In this document: positions 27,078 through 35,925 of the stretch, one piece after another | Layout: each line of letters starts with the position of its first letter | Numbering within the stretch: the stretch's first letter is position 1 | DNA from: Winogradskyella wandonensis | GTDB lineage: Bacteria; Bacteroidota; Bacteroidia; Flavobacteriales; Flavobacteriaceae | DNA length: 64,000 nucleotides | Direction of reading: 5' to 3' | NCBI RefSeq assembly: GCF_004346845.1 | Contig: NZ_SMGI01000002.1 | Coordinates: forward strand, 868,001 to 932,000 | The notes under the pieces: generated by a model | Seen by the model: the letters and a program-made list of their open reading frames with translations, nothing else | The model's database searches: none | Told to the model about the DNA's origin: nothing | Made by a program: the position numbers and the translations under genes

Positions 27078-27082
27078 TTGGT

Positions 27083-27118
27083 AAAAATAAAAAACCGCAC
27101 CTAACTCGGTGCGGTTTT
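27083..27118 (-). terminator. Terminator of the TonB receptor/DUF5689 operon
   Basis: On the minus strand an 11-bp stem AAAACCGCACC/GGTGCGGTTTT with a 6-base loop is followed by a T-rich run, 24 bases past the DUF5689 gene stop. Confidence 0.9.
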
Positions 27119-27141
27119 ATTTGAAATAAAATTTAGTCTAA

Positions 27142-28548
27142 TTAAAGAACTGTAATTTTCACGTTGTCGATATCAATAGTCATGTTTTGATTGGCTGTAT
27201 CACTACCTGTGTATCTAAAGGCAATGTATGCAGTACCAGTAACAGACGATAAGTCTAATGGTCCAGAATTTACAAAATTAAACCAGTTACCTGGGTCAAC
27301 GATGTAACTCTTAGTGAAAGGTAATGATGTCCAAGTAGCACTTGTTACACCTGCTTCAGTACCATCGAAATCGTTAGACCATAATACCTCGATTGGGTCA
27401 TGACCAGAATCTGGAAAGGCGTGCTGCATATCAAAAGATAAAATTTCGCCGCTTTGTGCATCCATATCAATAGATGGTGTAATTAACCAACCGATGTTAG
27501 AGGCGTCTCCAGAGCTAAATGCAGAGAATCTAGCAGTACCGTTACCGCTAAACACATCTTCTCTCCATGGTCTAGAACCAGCTTCGATAAAGTTAATCCA
27601 TCCTGGTGTATCAAAATCTGTGTTATCTGTAGCTTCTTGGAAGTCTGCTATAAAAACTGGATCACAACGCTCTCCTGTCATGTCAACATCTTCAGGTGAG
27701 TTGATAACAACATTAAATTCGTCTCCAAAGAAGTTTTTCTGCAATACGGCAGTCATCATTCCTCTACCAGAAGGTAGCGTTAAGCCTTTAAAATCGGCAA
27801 AAGTACTTGTAGCAAAAACTGTAGAAGCACCGGTAGTACAATCTTCTAATGTACGCTCACCATCAAACTGATCGAAAGGCTCAGAAGCATAGCTTAATGC
27901 GTTTGGCGTAACAGCCTGAGATTTTAAAAATTGTACATTATCTAAGGTTATTAATAAATTAGTTTTGTCATCTGAGAAGTCTGCAATACCTAATGCTAAA
28001 GGCACCATAGTAGCTACTTCTGCAGAGCGAATAATAAAGTCGTTTTCAACAGGAGCAGGGATTTTACCAATACGCTCACCATCTCTTGGGCCAACAGTTA
28101 AAACACCGTTAGAAATACCTGCAACTAATCCGTTTAATTTAACAAATACTTTACGACCAACTTCGTAACGGATAAATAATGGATTAACATCTACAAGAAC
28201 TCTAATTCCGATTGATGGATTTTCAGGTGCATCTTGAAGGATTAATTCTTCAAAGTAGTTTCCACCTTCATCAGAAGAAATTACATAGCCTTCTACTAAA
28301 ATATCGTTTCCTTCACTTGGAAACGTAAATAAGGTATCGTCATCAGAGTAATCTAATTGACCGCCACCTTGTTCTTGGGCTAAATCGCCAGCAACAGAGC
28401 TAATAGGTATAATTTGCTCACCGTTATTAAATACAGGCTCTACTACAGCGGTATTTGGCACGCTAAAATCGTCGTCTTCTACACAGCTATTAAAAGCTAC
28501 TAAACCGATAAGTAGAAGGATTAATTTATTAATTTTTAAAGTTTTCAT
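27142..28548 (-). CDS. DUF5689 lipoprotein with C-terminal choice-of-anchor J-like domain
   Basis: The 468-residue protein has a lipobox (AFNSC, Cys22). Residues about 45-290 match the DUF5689 layout of Bacteroidota surface lipoproteins (ILVEGYVISSDEGGNYFEELILQD, then KVFVKLNGLVAG). From about 305 on (FIADFQEATDNTDFDTPGW, RFSAFSSGD, WLITPSIDMDAQSGEILSFDM) it looks like a carbohydrate-binding/choice-of-anchor J jelly roll. It follows the TonB receptor by 30 bases, occupying the place a SusD-like lipoprotein would, and probably serves as the surface capture partner of that receptor. The ligand is unknown. Confidence 0.85.
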   Translation of the reverse strand: MKTLKINKLILLLIGLVAFNSCVEDDDFSVPNTAVVEPVFNNGEQIIPISSVAGDLAQEQGGGQLDYSDDDTLFTFPSEGNDILVEGYVISSDEGGNYFEELILQDAPENPSIGIRVLVDVNPLFIRYEVGRKVFVKLNGLVAGISNGVLTVGPRDGERIGKIPAPVENDFIIRSAEVATMVPLALGIADFSDDKTNLLITLDNVQFLKSQAVTPNALSYASEPFDQFDGERTLEDCTTGASTVFATSTFADFKGLTLPSGRGMMTAVLQKNFFGDEFNVVINSPEDVDMTGERCDPVFIADFQEATDNTDFDTPGWINFIEAGSRPWREDVFSGNGTARFSAFSSGDASNIGWLITPSIDMDAQSGEILSFDMQHAFPDSGHDPIEVLWSNDFDGTEAGVTSATWTSLPFTKSYIVDPGNWFNFVNSGPLDLSSVTGTAYIAFRYTGSDTANQNMTIDIDNVKITVL

Positions 28549-28578
28549 TTTCTATGTGTTTTATTTTTTCTTTTTCAA

Positions 28579-31443
28579 TTAAAATCTTACGTAAACATTT
28601 AAGTAATACGTTGTTCCGGTTCCGAAGAAATAACGAGAACCAAAAACTGGTCCATTGTCTCTAGATTGGTCTTCTCTAATTCTTCTAAAATTAGCAAGCC
28701 TAGACTGTTCGAAACCACCAGTTCTATAATCTTGATTAAATACGTTATTGATAGTCGCAAAGAAACCTATGAAATAATCATCAACTTTCCAAGATTTTCC
28801 ACCGATTACGTTTACAAGCATGTAATCATCAAATTGTTCTTGTTTTAATAATTCTTTAGCTAAAACAGGGTCGTAATCGTTAAATGTATTACCATCAAAA
28901 TCTGAAGTAAAGTTAGCAGATCTTGCTAGATTACTAACGTCTATATAAGCATTAGAGAAGAAGTTACTTGTAACACCGATGTTCCAGAAGTCTGGGTCAC
29001 GATACTCGAAGCCCAATTGAAATGCACGCTCTGGTCCGCCAGCGACATGTACATCTTTAAGATTTGTAGTTCCATCTCCAAATCGTAATTGTCCTGGGAA
29101 GTTTACACTAGTTAGGTATAAATCTGGATTATTTTGAAACGTAAACTGACCAACAGATGCAGCACCTTTAAGTTTAATTGTAGGCGTAACTTGTGCTTCT
29201 ATACCAACTTCTAAACCAACGTGACGTCTTTCGATATTGGTTAATATCTCTTGAACGAATGCATCACCATTATCAACACCTAATCCAGCTAAGTCTTCTG
29301 TAAAATAGAAGCCAATATCACTACCATTTTCAAAACCAGAATAAAAACCAGTAACTCTAGCTTTCACTATTGGAGAGCGGTAGATGTAGCTTACATCTAC
29401 GGATTGAATGTCTTCGCTTTCTAAACCAGTAACAGTTGCATTGGTCTGTCTAGCATTGCTAAACGAATTTCTAATGCCGGGCGCTTTTGTAAACTTACTA
29501 GCATTAACGTCTAATAAGTGCTTACCAGTAATTTTATAAGTAAATCCTGCTTTTACGCCATAGTTTGTAAATTCTAATTCTTCGCTTTTACCAAAAGAAC
29601 CTGTTGGTCCTTCTCCAGAGAAAAAACCATTTTCGAAGATTCCGTTTCTTTGGTATGTCGTTCTAGAAATATTTCCGCCTAAATAAAAATCTATTTTATT
29701 GTATTTAAACTGAGCTTGCGCAAAAGCACTAGCAACTTCGGCATCTATCTCATAGTTATATTTATAACGATCACCTTCTCTTACAATACGATTAGGATTT
29801 CTTAAATCACTCTGAGCCAAATCTGCAGCAACATCGTCTGAGTCTGTAGTATTATCTTCTTCAGCAAAGAAATCTACATCTAGGTAACCCGTTCCGCCTA
29901 GCAAGTCTTCGACTCTAGCATAATTTTGGCTGTTTAATATTCTATAATTTACAGCAGCATTTAAACGAATATTTTCAGCTAAATCTGCATCTAAAATAGA
30001 ATTAAAGCTCCATTGTTTATCTTCTATTACATCAGCCTGTATTGCGTAAAGAGAGTTGCCGCCTTGTGCCCTTAAACTTGCGTTGGCTTCGTAAAGTTGA
30101 TTCCAGTTAAGTTGGCCATCATTTACAAAAGCTTCTTGTGCTATAAACGCTTGTTGGTAATCAAAAGCTGTTGGATTTTGGTCTTGTAAGAAGAAACTTG
30201 GAAGATTTTGGTAATAATCTGGATTTGGGTTACGTGCACCACCTAGAAAAACACTTTCGTTTCCAACAGTAACTAAACGCGTACCACCATTATCTATACG
30301 TGTATTAGCTATCTCTCCAAATTGGTAAGCTATATTTGTGTTTAAACGTACTTTTTTAGAAATATCCCAATAATGATTAAGCATTACTATAGGCTCTTCT
30401 ATCTCTCTAATTCTAGAGTTACGTTGCTCGCCATTTAATTCGCCCCAAAATGGATTATATTGTCTCCCTTTTAAATCAAAAATCTCTTGAGTAATTGCTG
30501 TAGAACGTCCACGTCGGTTCTGAGCATAAATACTTGTTAAGTTAATGCTATGCTTGTCGTTAATTTTCTTTTCGACTGCACCAAATATAGAGTTAGCATC
30601 GTATAGTGTGCCATCTATAAAACCTTGCTCTCCATAACGTCTTGATAACAACACAGAGTAAGACCATCCGTCTGCTAAAAGACCAGAGCTATAGCTTCCC
30701 ATAATACGGCCTTGGTAGCTTCTGTTAGCAGCTGCGTAAGAAATACGTCCACCTTTTCGGTATTTAGAAGCACGCATTACAATGTTATTTGTACCAGCTA
30801 AATCACCAAAATTATAGTCGTTAGCCGACATACCCATTGTAAATTCTTGGTTACGCTGCACATCGTTTAGTCCACCCCAGTTACCCCATTGCGGGCGACC
30901 GTTAAATTGTTTGTTCATTTCAATACCGTTGATAAGTACTTTACCATTGGCATTGTCTAAACCTCTAGGTCTAAAGAATGTCGCACTAAAATCAAACGCT
31001 GCAGCACTTAAAAAAACGTCTCTAGAGGCTTGTAGTAGCCCAGAGATATTGTCAGTAAGACCGTCGTCCTCACTATTTAAGTTGTCGTCGGAAATAGAAA
31101 TAGTGTACAAATCTTTTTTGTCCGTAGGGTCAAAATCGAGTGTCATTCCAGAAATATCAACAGTTTTTCCTTCGTTGATTACTATTGGATACCGTTTAGT
31201 CTCGTAACCCACTTTTTCGATTTTAAGAACCTGCTCGCCTAAAGGAAGGTTAGTTGTAAAACTAAATTCACCCTTTGCGTCAGTGACTTTGGTTAATGTC
31301 GTACCCTCGATGGTTACTGTTACATCAGGAATTGGTTCTCCTGTAGTTCCGTCCAGAACACTTCCTTTCACCGTAGTTTGCTGAGCAACACTAAAAAGTG
31401 AAAAGGCGACTCCGAACAGAAAAAGTAAAAAACTTTTTTTCAT
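28579..31443 (-). CDS. TonB-dependent receptor with N-terminal carboxypeptidase-regulatory-like domain
   Basis: The 954-residue outer-membrane receptor has a signal peptide (ending FSVAQQ), a CarboxypepD_reg-like domain at about 23-105 (VKGSVLDGTTGEPIPDVTV, KGEFSFTT), a plug domain (RPRGLDNANGKVLINGIEM) and a 22-strand-type barrel ending in LNVYVRF with the terminal Phe. It imports a ligand through the outer membrane using TonB energy. The following gene is a DUF5689 lipoprotein and the divergent neighbour an exported phosphodiesterase/nuclease-family enzyme, so a phosphate- or nucleic-acid-derived ligand is a reasonable guess but is inference. Confidence 0.92.
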   Translation of the reverse strand: MKKSFLLFLFGVAFSLFSVAQQTTVKGSVLDGTTGEPIPDVTVTIEGTTLTKVTDAKGEFSFTTNLPLGEQVLKIEKVGYETKRYPIVINEGKTVDISGMTLDFDPTDKKDLYTISISDDNLNSEDDGLTDNISGLLQASRDVFLSAAAFDFSATFFRPRGLDNANGKVLINGIEMNKQFNGRPQWGNWGGLNDVQRNQEFTMGMSANDYNFGDLAGTNNIVMRASKYRKGGRISYAAANRSYQGRIMGSYSSGLLADGWSYSVLLSRRYGEQGFIDGTLYDANSIFGAVEKKINDKHSINLTSIYAQNRRGRSTAITQEIFDLKGRQYNPFWGELNGEQRNSRIREIEEPIVMLNHYWDISKKVRLNTNIAYQFGEIANTRIDNGGTRLVTVGNESVFLGGARNPNPDYYQNLPSFFLQDQNPTAFDYQQAFIAQEAFVNDGQLNWNQLYEANASLRAQGGNSLYAIQADVIEDKQWSFNSILDADLAENIRLNAAVNYRILNSQNYARVEDLLGGTGYLDVDFFAEEDNTTDSDDVAADLAQSDLRNPNRIVREGDRYKYNYEIDAEVASAFAQAQFKYNKIDFYLGGNISRTTYQRNGIFENGFFSGEGPTGSFGKSEELEFTNYGVKAGFTYKITGKHLLDVNASKFTKAPGIRNSFSNARQTNATVTGLESEDIQSVDVSYIYRSPIVKARVTGFYSGFENGSDIGFYFTEDLAGLGVDNGDAFVQEILTNIERRHVGLEVGIEAQVTPTIKLKGAASVGQFTFQNNPDLYLTSVNFPGQLRFGDGTTNLKDVHVAGGPERAFQLGFEYRDPDFWNIGVTSNFFSNAYIDVSNLARSANFTSDFDGNTFNDYDPVLAKELLKQEQFDDYMLVNVIGGKSWKVDDYFIGFFATINNVFNQDYRTGGFEQSRLANFRRIREDQSRDNGPVFGSRYFFGTGTTYYLNVYVRF

Positions 31444-31501
31444 GCTTAGTTTTTATATTGAATTAATTTAAGAAACCCTTAACAAAAATTTTAAGGGGAT
31501 G

Positions 31502-31509
31502 CAAATTTA
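31502..31509 (-). promoter_or_regulatory. Possible -7 element of the TonB receptor operon
   Basis: On the minus strand TAAATTTG matches TAnnTTTG, 59 bases before the receptor ATG. The -33 region is not convincing. Confidence 0.4.
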
Positions 31510-31529
31510 CATTATTTATAATAAATACA

Positions 31530-31537
31530 TACTTTTG
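31530..31537 (+). promoter_or_regulatory. Possible -7 element of the exported phosphatase/nuclease gene
   Basis: TACTTTTG matches TAnnTTTG, 45 bases before the ATG at 31582. It lies close to the divergent element at 31502-31509, so the two genes may be controlled together. Confidence 0.4.
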
Positions 31538-31581
31538 GCATCTAATTTGCTTATGGCTTTACAATTATATAACATTACTAA

Positions 31582-32643
31582 ATGAAATTTTTGAAATTCC
31601 CCCTAGTATTTATTACACTTTTCTTAACATTTGCAGTAAATGCACAGAAAGAAAAACGCTTTAAAATCCATACGGTTGCGTTCTACAACCTAGAAAATCT
31701 TTTTGATACCATAAATGACCCAACTAAATACGACGAAGCTAGCCCAATTATGGAAATGGCTGCGGCAAATAGAGCGGAGGTTTATGAGAAGAAAGTAAAG
31801 GGTATGGCTCGTGTCATCGCAGATATAGGGCGAGACCAAAGTAATAACTCACCTGCAATTATTGGCGTATGTGAGATTGAGAACAGAAAGGTTTTAGAGG
31901 ATTTGGTTAATGACCCATTACTTTTACCAAAGGATTATGGAATTATTCATTTTGATGGGCCTGATGCACGTAGTATTGATGTTGCTTTATTATATCAAAA
32001 AGCGCTGTTTCAACCACTTAATTCTAGCTCTCATGAGTTAAAAATTTATGACGATAAAACGAGAGAACGTAAATATACTAGAGACCAGTTATTAGTTAGT
32101 GGAAAACTAGATGGAGACGACATCCATGTAATTGTAAACCATTGGCCATCTCGAAGCGGAGGTGAAGCCCGCAGTAGACCTAAGCGTGTGGCCGCAGCCA
32201 AAGTAACTAAACGTTTGGTAGATTCTTTGCAATCTATAGACCCGTACGCCAAAGTTTTTATCATGGGAGATTTAAATGACGACCCTACAAATGCAAGTGT
32301 AAAAGATGTTCTTAAGGCACAATCTAATAAAAAACGTGTTAAACTTAAAGGCATATACAACCCTTACGAAAATATGTTTAGAAAGAAGGGACTGGGTACC
32401 ACAGCTTACCGAGATGCTTGGAGTTTATTTGATCAGATTATGATTACTAAGCCGTTGTTAGAGGACGATTATTCATCTTTTAGATTTTACAAAGCAGGGA
32501 TTTACAATAAGCAATATTTAACAAATCCTAGAGGACGATTTGAAGGCTATCCATATAGAAGTTTTACAGATGGTGGATATACAGGTGGGTTTAGTGACCA
32601 CTTTCCTGTTTATGTTTATGTCATCAAAGAAGTAGAAGATTAG
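31582..32643 (+). CDS. Exported endonuclease/exonuclease/phosphatase-family protein
   Basis: The 353-residue protein has a signal peptide (MKFLKFPLVFITLFLTFAVNAQ) and the EEP-fold catalytic signatures in order: FYNLENLFDT, GVCEIENR (metal-binding Glu), NHWPSR (His), MGDLNDDP (Asp/Asn) and a terminal SDHFPV (Asp-His). Such enzymes cleave phosphodiester bonds in DNA, RNA, lipids or inositol phosphates; the NHWPSR segment with the basic SRPKR that follows is common in secreted nuclease-like members. It is divergent from the TonB receptor/DUF5689 operon, suggesting joint use of an extracellular phosphodiester substrate. Substrate not determinable from sequence. Confidence 0.9.
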   Translation: MKFLKFPLVFITLFLTFAVNAQKEKRFKIHTVAFYNLENLFDTINDPTKYDEASPIMEMAAANRAEVYEKKVKGMARVIADIGRDQSNNSPAIIGVCEIENRKVLEDLVNDPLLLPKDYGIIHFDGPDARSIDVALLYQKALFQPLNSSSHELKIYDDKTRERKYTRDQLLVSGKLDGDDIHVIVNHWPSRSGGEARSRPKRVAAAKVTKRLVDSLQSIDPYAKVFIMGDLNDDPTNASVKDVLKAQSNKKRVKLKGIYNPYENMFRKKGLGTTAYRDAWSLFDQIMITKPLLEDDYSSFRFYKAGIYNKQYLTNPRGRFEGYPYRSFTDGGYTGGFSDHFPVYVYVIKEVED

Positions 32644-32664
32644 TTTACACTGAGATAACAAATT

Positions 32665-32697
32665 AAAAAGGCTTCAATTAATGTTGAAGCCTTTTTT
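32665..32697. terminator. Bidirectional terminator between two convergent genes
   Basis: 13-bp perfect stem AAAAAGGCTTCAA/TTGAAGCCTTTTT with loop TTAATG, between the stops of the genes at 31582 and 32705. Confidence 0.92.
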
Positions 32698-32704
32698 ACG
32701 TTTT

Positions 32705-33130
32705 TTAAAACCATAAATTCCAAGGAATCATATATAAAACAAGTGCTAAAGCTATGGTGTAAAAAATAGCTAGCATCTTAAATTTTGGTTTAGAGACCAG
32801 TTTCTTTTTGTGTTTAGAGTAACCAATAGTAACTAAAGCTACAGCGATTAGCATTGTAGTTGGATGCTCAACAGCTAATTTTCTTATGGCACCATTTTTC
32901 ATAACTTCGCCAACGCTCATTTCATCAAAATAACCTTTTGTAAACCAAAGAATGATGCCTATAAGTAACTGAATATGCATTGTTATTAATGCAAACAGTG
33001 AAATTCTAAAATCTTTAGCATCAAATTCTTTATCGCCAAAGAATTTAAATAGTGCATTAAGCGTAGCCAATATTAAAACCAATAAAACTAAATAGGCCCA
33101 ATACGAATGTATAAACTGAAGTGTACTCAT
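32705..33130 (-). CDS. Four-helix membrane protein, cytochrome b-like hypothetical
   Basis: The 141-residue protein has four hydrophobic helices (about 10-28, 43-62, 89-104 and 119-138). Histidines at H8, H52 and H89 lie within or near helices, which is why relatives tend to be labelled cytochrome b-like; heme binding is not shown. It is conserved in layout with flavobacterial membrane proteins of unknown role. It is downstream of pbpC by 51 bases on the same strand but has its own candidate -7 element at 33152. Confidence 0.7.
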   Translation of the reverse strand: MSTLQFIHSYWAYLVLLVLILATLNALFKFFGDKEFDAKDFRISLFALITMHIQLLIGIILWFTKGYFDEMSVGEVMKNGAIRKLAVEHPTTMLIAVALVTIGYSKHKKKLVSKPKFKMLAIFYTIALALVLYMIPWNLWF

Positions 33131-33151
33131 AATATATGTTAGTTAGAGATG

Positions 33152-33159
33152 CAAAAATA
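33152..33159 (-). promoter_or_regulatory. Possible -7 element of the four-helix membrane protein gene
   Basis: On the minus strand TATTTTTG matches TAnnTTTG, about 22 bases before the ATG at 33130. No clear -33 element. Confidence 0.35.
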
Positions 33160-33181
33160 CATAATTGAGGGTTAGAATAAA

Positions 33182-35527
33182 TTATTCTGAAATAGTTATC
33201 TCATGCTTCAACTCATTTCCTATTTCATCTACAACAGTAATCACATGATTTCCAGCTTTTGGTAAAATGGCTAATTCATGAATATCTTTTGTTTTACCAA
33301 CATAAGTTTCATCAATATACCAAAACAACTCAAATTCTGGTTTTGAGTGAGCTACTTTTAAGATTAAATCATTAGTGTTTCCATCAAAATCCTTCGGTAA
33401 AAAAATGGTGCTTTGTTGCGTTGGGTAAATAAACTCCATAGTTACAGAAGTAGACACTTTGCAGTCGCTTCGAAATGGTGGTAAGTCTTTATAAAATGGA
33501 TTTTTACTTTTGTAATAAAACGCTTGTAATGGCGGAAGCGTAAACCAAGACTCACTTTTTATATTTAAAATATCCTCGCAAGACGAATTCACCTGAAATT
33601 GCTTCGAAGCATCTAAATGTACCAGTTTATGATACGGACAAGGTTCCGTTTTTTGTCCACTAATTTGAATAAATTTTGAAGACACCACATCGCATATTGA
33701 AGATGCGCGATAACCACTTTTATCGCAAATTTGTACTTCAATCATTTCGTCATATGGTTTATCAAACCAAGTACTTTTTGGGAGTAAATCAAACACGTCA
33801 AATAGAATTGGCGCAGCAGTTTGTACACCAACCAAACCTGGTCGACCTTCGCCATCGGCATTGCCAACCCAAACGCCAACCACATAATCTTTAGTGGTAC
33901 CAATGGCCCAAGCATCTCTAAAGCCAAAACTCGTCCCTGTTTTCCAAGCAATCTCTTGAGATGAGTCATAATATTCCCAACTATCATCTTCTTCTGGGCG
34001 ATTGACTTGCTTCATACTTTCAAACGTATGATAGATAGAGGCGGCGTCAAAAATGGTTTTTTCCTGAGAAAGTTTTCCAAAGTTTACTGCTGAATTAGAA
34101 AACGTAGGCTCACAAAATTCCTTCGTATAATATTGACTCGAATTTTCATTAAAATGATTTAATGTCGAAGCCATTGCCGCATAACTTTTACACAAATCCC
34201 ACAGATTACTTTCTGCACCACCGAGAATTAACGATAAACCATAATGATTGGCGTTGTACTTCACATCCTTAAGGTTTAATTGTTTTAAATATTGATAAAA
34301 TCTATCCAAACCAAAATCTTGGAGCATTCGCACCGCAGGAACATTCAGCGAGCGTGATAAAGCCATATCCGCAGGCACGGCGCCATCAAATTCTTTGTTG
34401 AAATTTTCGGGTTGGTAACTTCCAAATTGTGTGGGAATATCTGCCACCAACGTATTTGGTAAAATATCGCCTGCGTCAAGCATTGAAGCGTATAAAAACG
34501 GCTTTAAAATACTACCTGTACTTCTTGGTTTATCTATAATATCTACATTGTTTTGATGTGCTTTATCTGTCGGAGAATTACCGATATAGGTCAAGACTTT
34601 TCGTGTTTTTACATCCAAAACCAACACCGAAATATTATGAATTTCGTTCTGTTTTAATTGATTATAATGCTGTTTTACAATGCCATTGGCTTGTTCTTGT
34701 AAGCTAACATTTAGTGTGGTTTTAATGCGTTTTCCTTTATCTTTTTTTGCAATTTTTTGAAGTAAATGTGGCGCAATCTGAGGTAACGGATATGGTTTTT
34801 GTGGTAAACCTTCAGCTATAGATAATTCGTAAGTCAATTTGTCAATCGTGCCATTATCATAGATTTTTTTCAATAAACGATTGCGTTTTTTGAGTAATCG
34901 CTCTTGGTTTTTTCCAGGATAAATTAAACTTGGCGCATTCGGTAAAACTGCTAAGGTTGCACTTTCTGCCCAAGATAAATCTGAAGCATTCCTATTAAAA
35001 TAACGCCAAGCCGCAGCATCAATACCTACCACATTTCCGCCGAATGGCGCGTGACTTACGTATAGATTTAAAATATCGTCTTTCGAATGTCTGAATTCTA
35101 ATCGCGTAGCCAAAATAAGCTCTTTCAGTTTTTCAAAATACGTGCGTTTTTGTCCTTTACGTGATAAGCGAATGACTTGCTGTGTAATGGTACTTCCACC
35201 ACGTTTTACTTCGCCAGAACTAATATTTTGCTTCAGCGCTTTAAAAATGGAAATAGGATTAAACCCAGGATGTTTGTAAAAATAATCGTCCTCAAACTGA
35301 AGAATACAGGTTTTAAATTTCTCTGGAATACTATCCGTTTCTGGGAATCGCCATTGTCCATCATCAGCTATTAAAGCACCTAATAATTGATTAGATTCAC
35401 TTGTAATTACAGTTGCTGTTGGGTCTTTAAAAAGTTGCTTTGGTAAGCAGAAGTAATAGGCTATAAGCGCAATACAGATGATTGCGCTCTTGATTTTATT
35501 GCGTTTTATGTAGTTTATTATTTTCAT
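33182..35527 (-). CDS. pbpC: Penicillin-binding protein 1C
   Basis: The 781-residue bifunctional peptidoglycan synthase has one N-terminal membrane helix (about 12-28), a GT51 glycosyltransferase domain (catalytic Glu in QFEDDYFYKHPG, E79; RGGSTITQQ at 109-117) and a transpeptidase domain with SILK (S339-K342), SLN (393-395) and KTG (529-531). A C-terminal Ig-like module of about 90 residues fits the BiPBP_C domain of PBP1C. The gene follows, on the same strand, an alpha-2-macroglobulin gene, a pairing known in many bacteria where the two are thought to act together in periplasmic defence and wall repair. An 86-base gap with palindromic repeats separates it from the ABM gene. Confidence 0.95.
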   Translation of the reverse strand: MKIINYIKRNKIKSAIICIALIAYYFCLPKQLFKDPTATVITSESNQLLGALIADDGQWRFPETDSIPEKFKTCILQFEDDYFYKHPGFNPISIFKALKQNISSGEVKRGGSTITQQVIRLSRKGQKRTYFEKLKELILATRLEFRHSKDDILNLYVSHAPFGGNVVGIDAAAWRYFNRNASDLSWAESATLAVLPNAPSLIYPGKNQERLLKKRNRLLKKIYDNGTIDKLTYELSIAEGLPQKPYPLPQIAPHLLQKIAKKDKGKRIKTTLNVSLQEQANGIVKQHYNQLKQNEIHNISVLVLDVKTRKVLTYIGNSPTDKAHQNNVDIIDKPRSTGSILKPFLYASMLDAGDILPNTLVADIPTQFGSYQPENFNKEFDGAVPADMALSRSLNVPAVRMLQDFGLDRFYQYLKQLNLKDVKYNANHYGLSLILGGAESNLWDLCKSYAAMASTLNHFNENSSQYYTKEFCEPTFSNSAVNFGKLSQEKTIFDAASIYHTFESMKQVNRPEEDDSWEYYDSSQEIAWKTGTSFGFRDAWAIGTTKDYVVGVWVGNADGEGRPGLVGVQTAAPILFDVFDLLPKSTWFDKPYDEMIEVQICDKSGYRASSICDVVSSKFIQISGQKTEPCPYHKLVHLDASKQFQVNSSCEDILNIKSESWFTLPPLQAFYYKSKNPFYKDLPPFRSDCKVSTSVTMEFIYPTQQSTIFLPKDFDGNTNDLILKVAHSKPEFELFWYIDETYVGKTKDIHELAILPKAGNHVITVVDEIGNELKHEITISE

Positions 35528-35538
35528 TTTTTAGTGAA

Positions 35539-35600
35539 TGTCACACTGAGCGCAGTCAAAGTGTCTTAAAGGAGATTTCTCGACTCCGCTCGAAATGACA
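35539..35600. repeat. Palindromic intergenic repeat pair
   Basis: TGTCA (35539-35543) and TGACA (35596-35600) bound two related units, cactgagcgcagtcaaagtg and ctcgactccgctcgaaatga, in opposite orientation. The cgac-gcgctc core recurs at 48915-48939. It lies between the ABM and pbpC genes and is a dispersed REP-like element rather than a terminator. Confidence 0.6.
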
Positions 35601-35613
35601 GAAACGTAGTAAG

Positions 35614-35922
35614 TTATTTTTCAAACTCATACTCGCGTTCCACTTTGCATATTCGGACTTTGTACCAATTATACCATTGTTCACGGCCTTTTTGTTGTGC
35701 AAATAGGTGCTCTGCGTTTTGTTTCCATTGCTTTATAGCGTCTAAACTTTCCCAGTAACTCACCGTAATACCAATAGAATTTCTGGCACTTTCAATTCCT
35801 AAATAACCGTCTTGTTGCTTGGCAAGATTTTCCATTTGGTTTGCCATTTCCGAATAACCTTTCACGTCTTCAGTTTGTGTTGAGGTGAAGATAATAGCGT
35901 AGTATGGTTTAGTGTTTTTCAT
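35614..35922 (-). CDS. Antibiotic biosynthesis monooxygenase (ABM)-domain protein
   Basis: The 102-residue protein has the single-domain ABM ferredoxin-like fold pattern: YYAIIFTSTQTED, then MENLAKQQDGYLGIESARN, GITVSYWESLDAIKQWKQNAEH and KVRICKVEREYEF. Relatives are dimeric and range from heme-degrading or quinol-oxidising enzymes to proteins without known activity; no catalytic residue identifies the reaction here. It begins 3 bases after the macroglobulin stop, so it is translated from the same message, an unexpected cytoplasmic guest in an envelope operon. Confidence 0.88.
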   Translation of the reverse strand: MKNTKPYYAIIFTSTQTEDVKGYSEMANQMENLAKQQDGYLGIESARNSIGITVSYWESLDAIKQWKQNAEHLFAQQKGREQWYNWYKVRICKVEREYEFEK

Positions 35923-35925
35923 AAT

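Noticed and set aside
32705..33130. Assigning the four-helix membrane protein as a proven cytochrome b
   Set aside because: Only scattered histidines support heme binding; kept as a hypothetical membrane protein.
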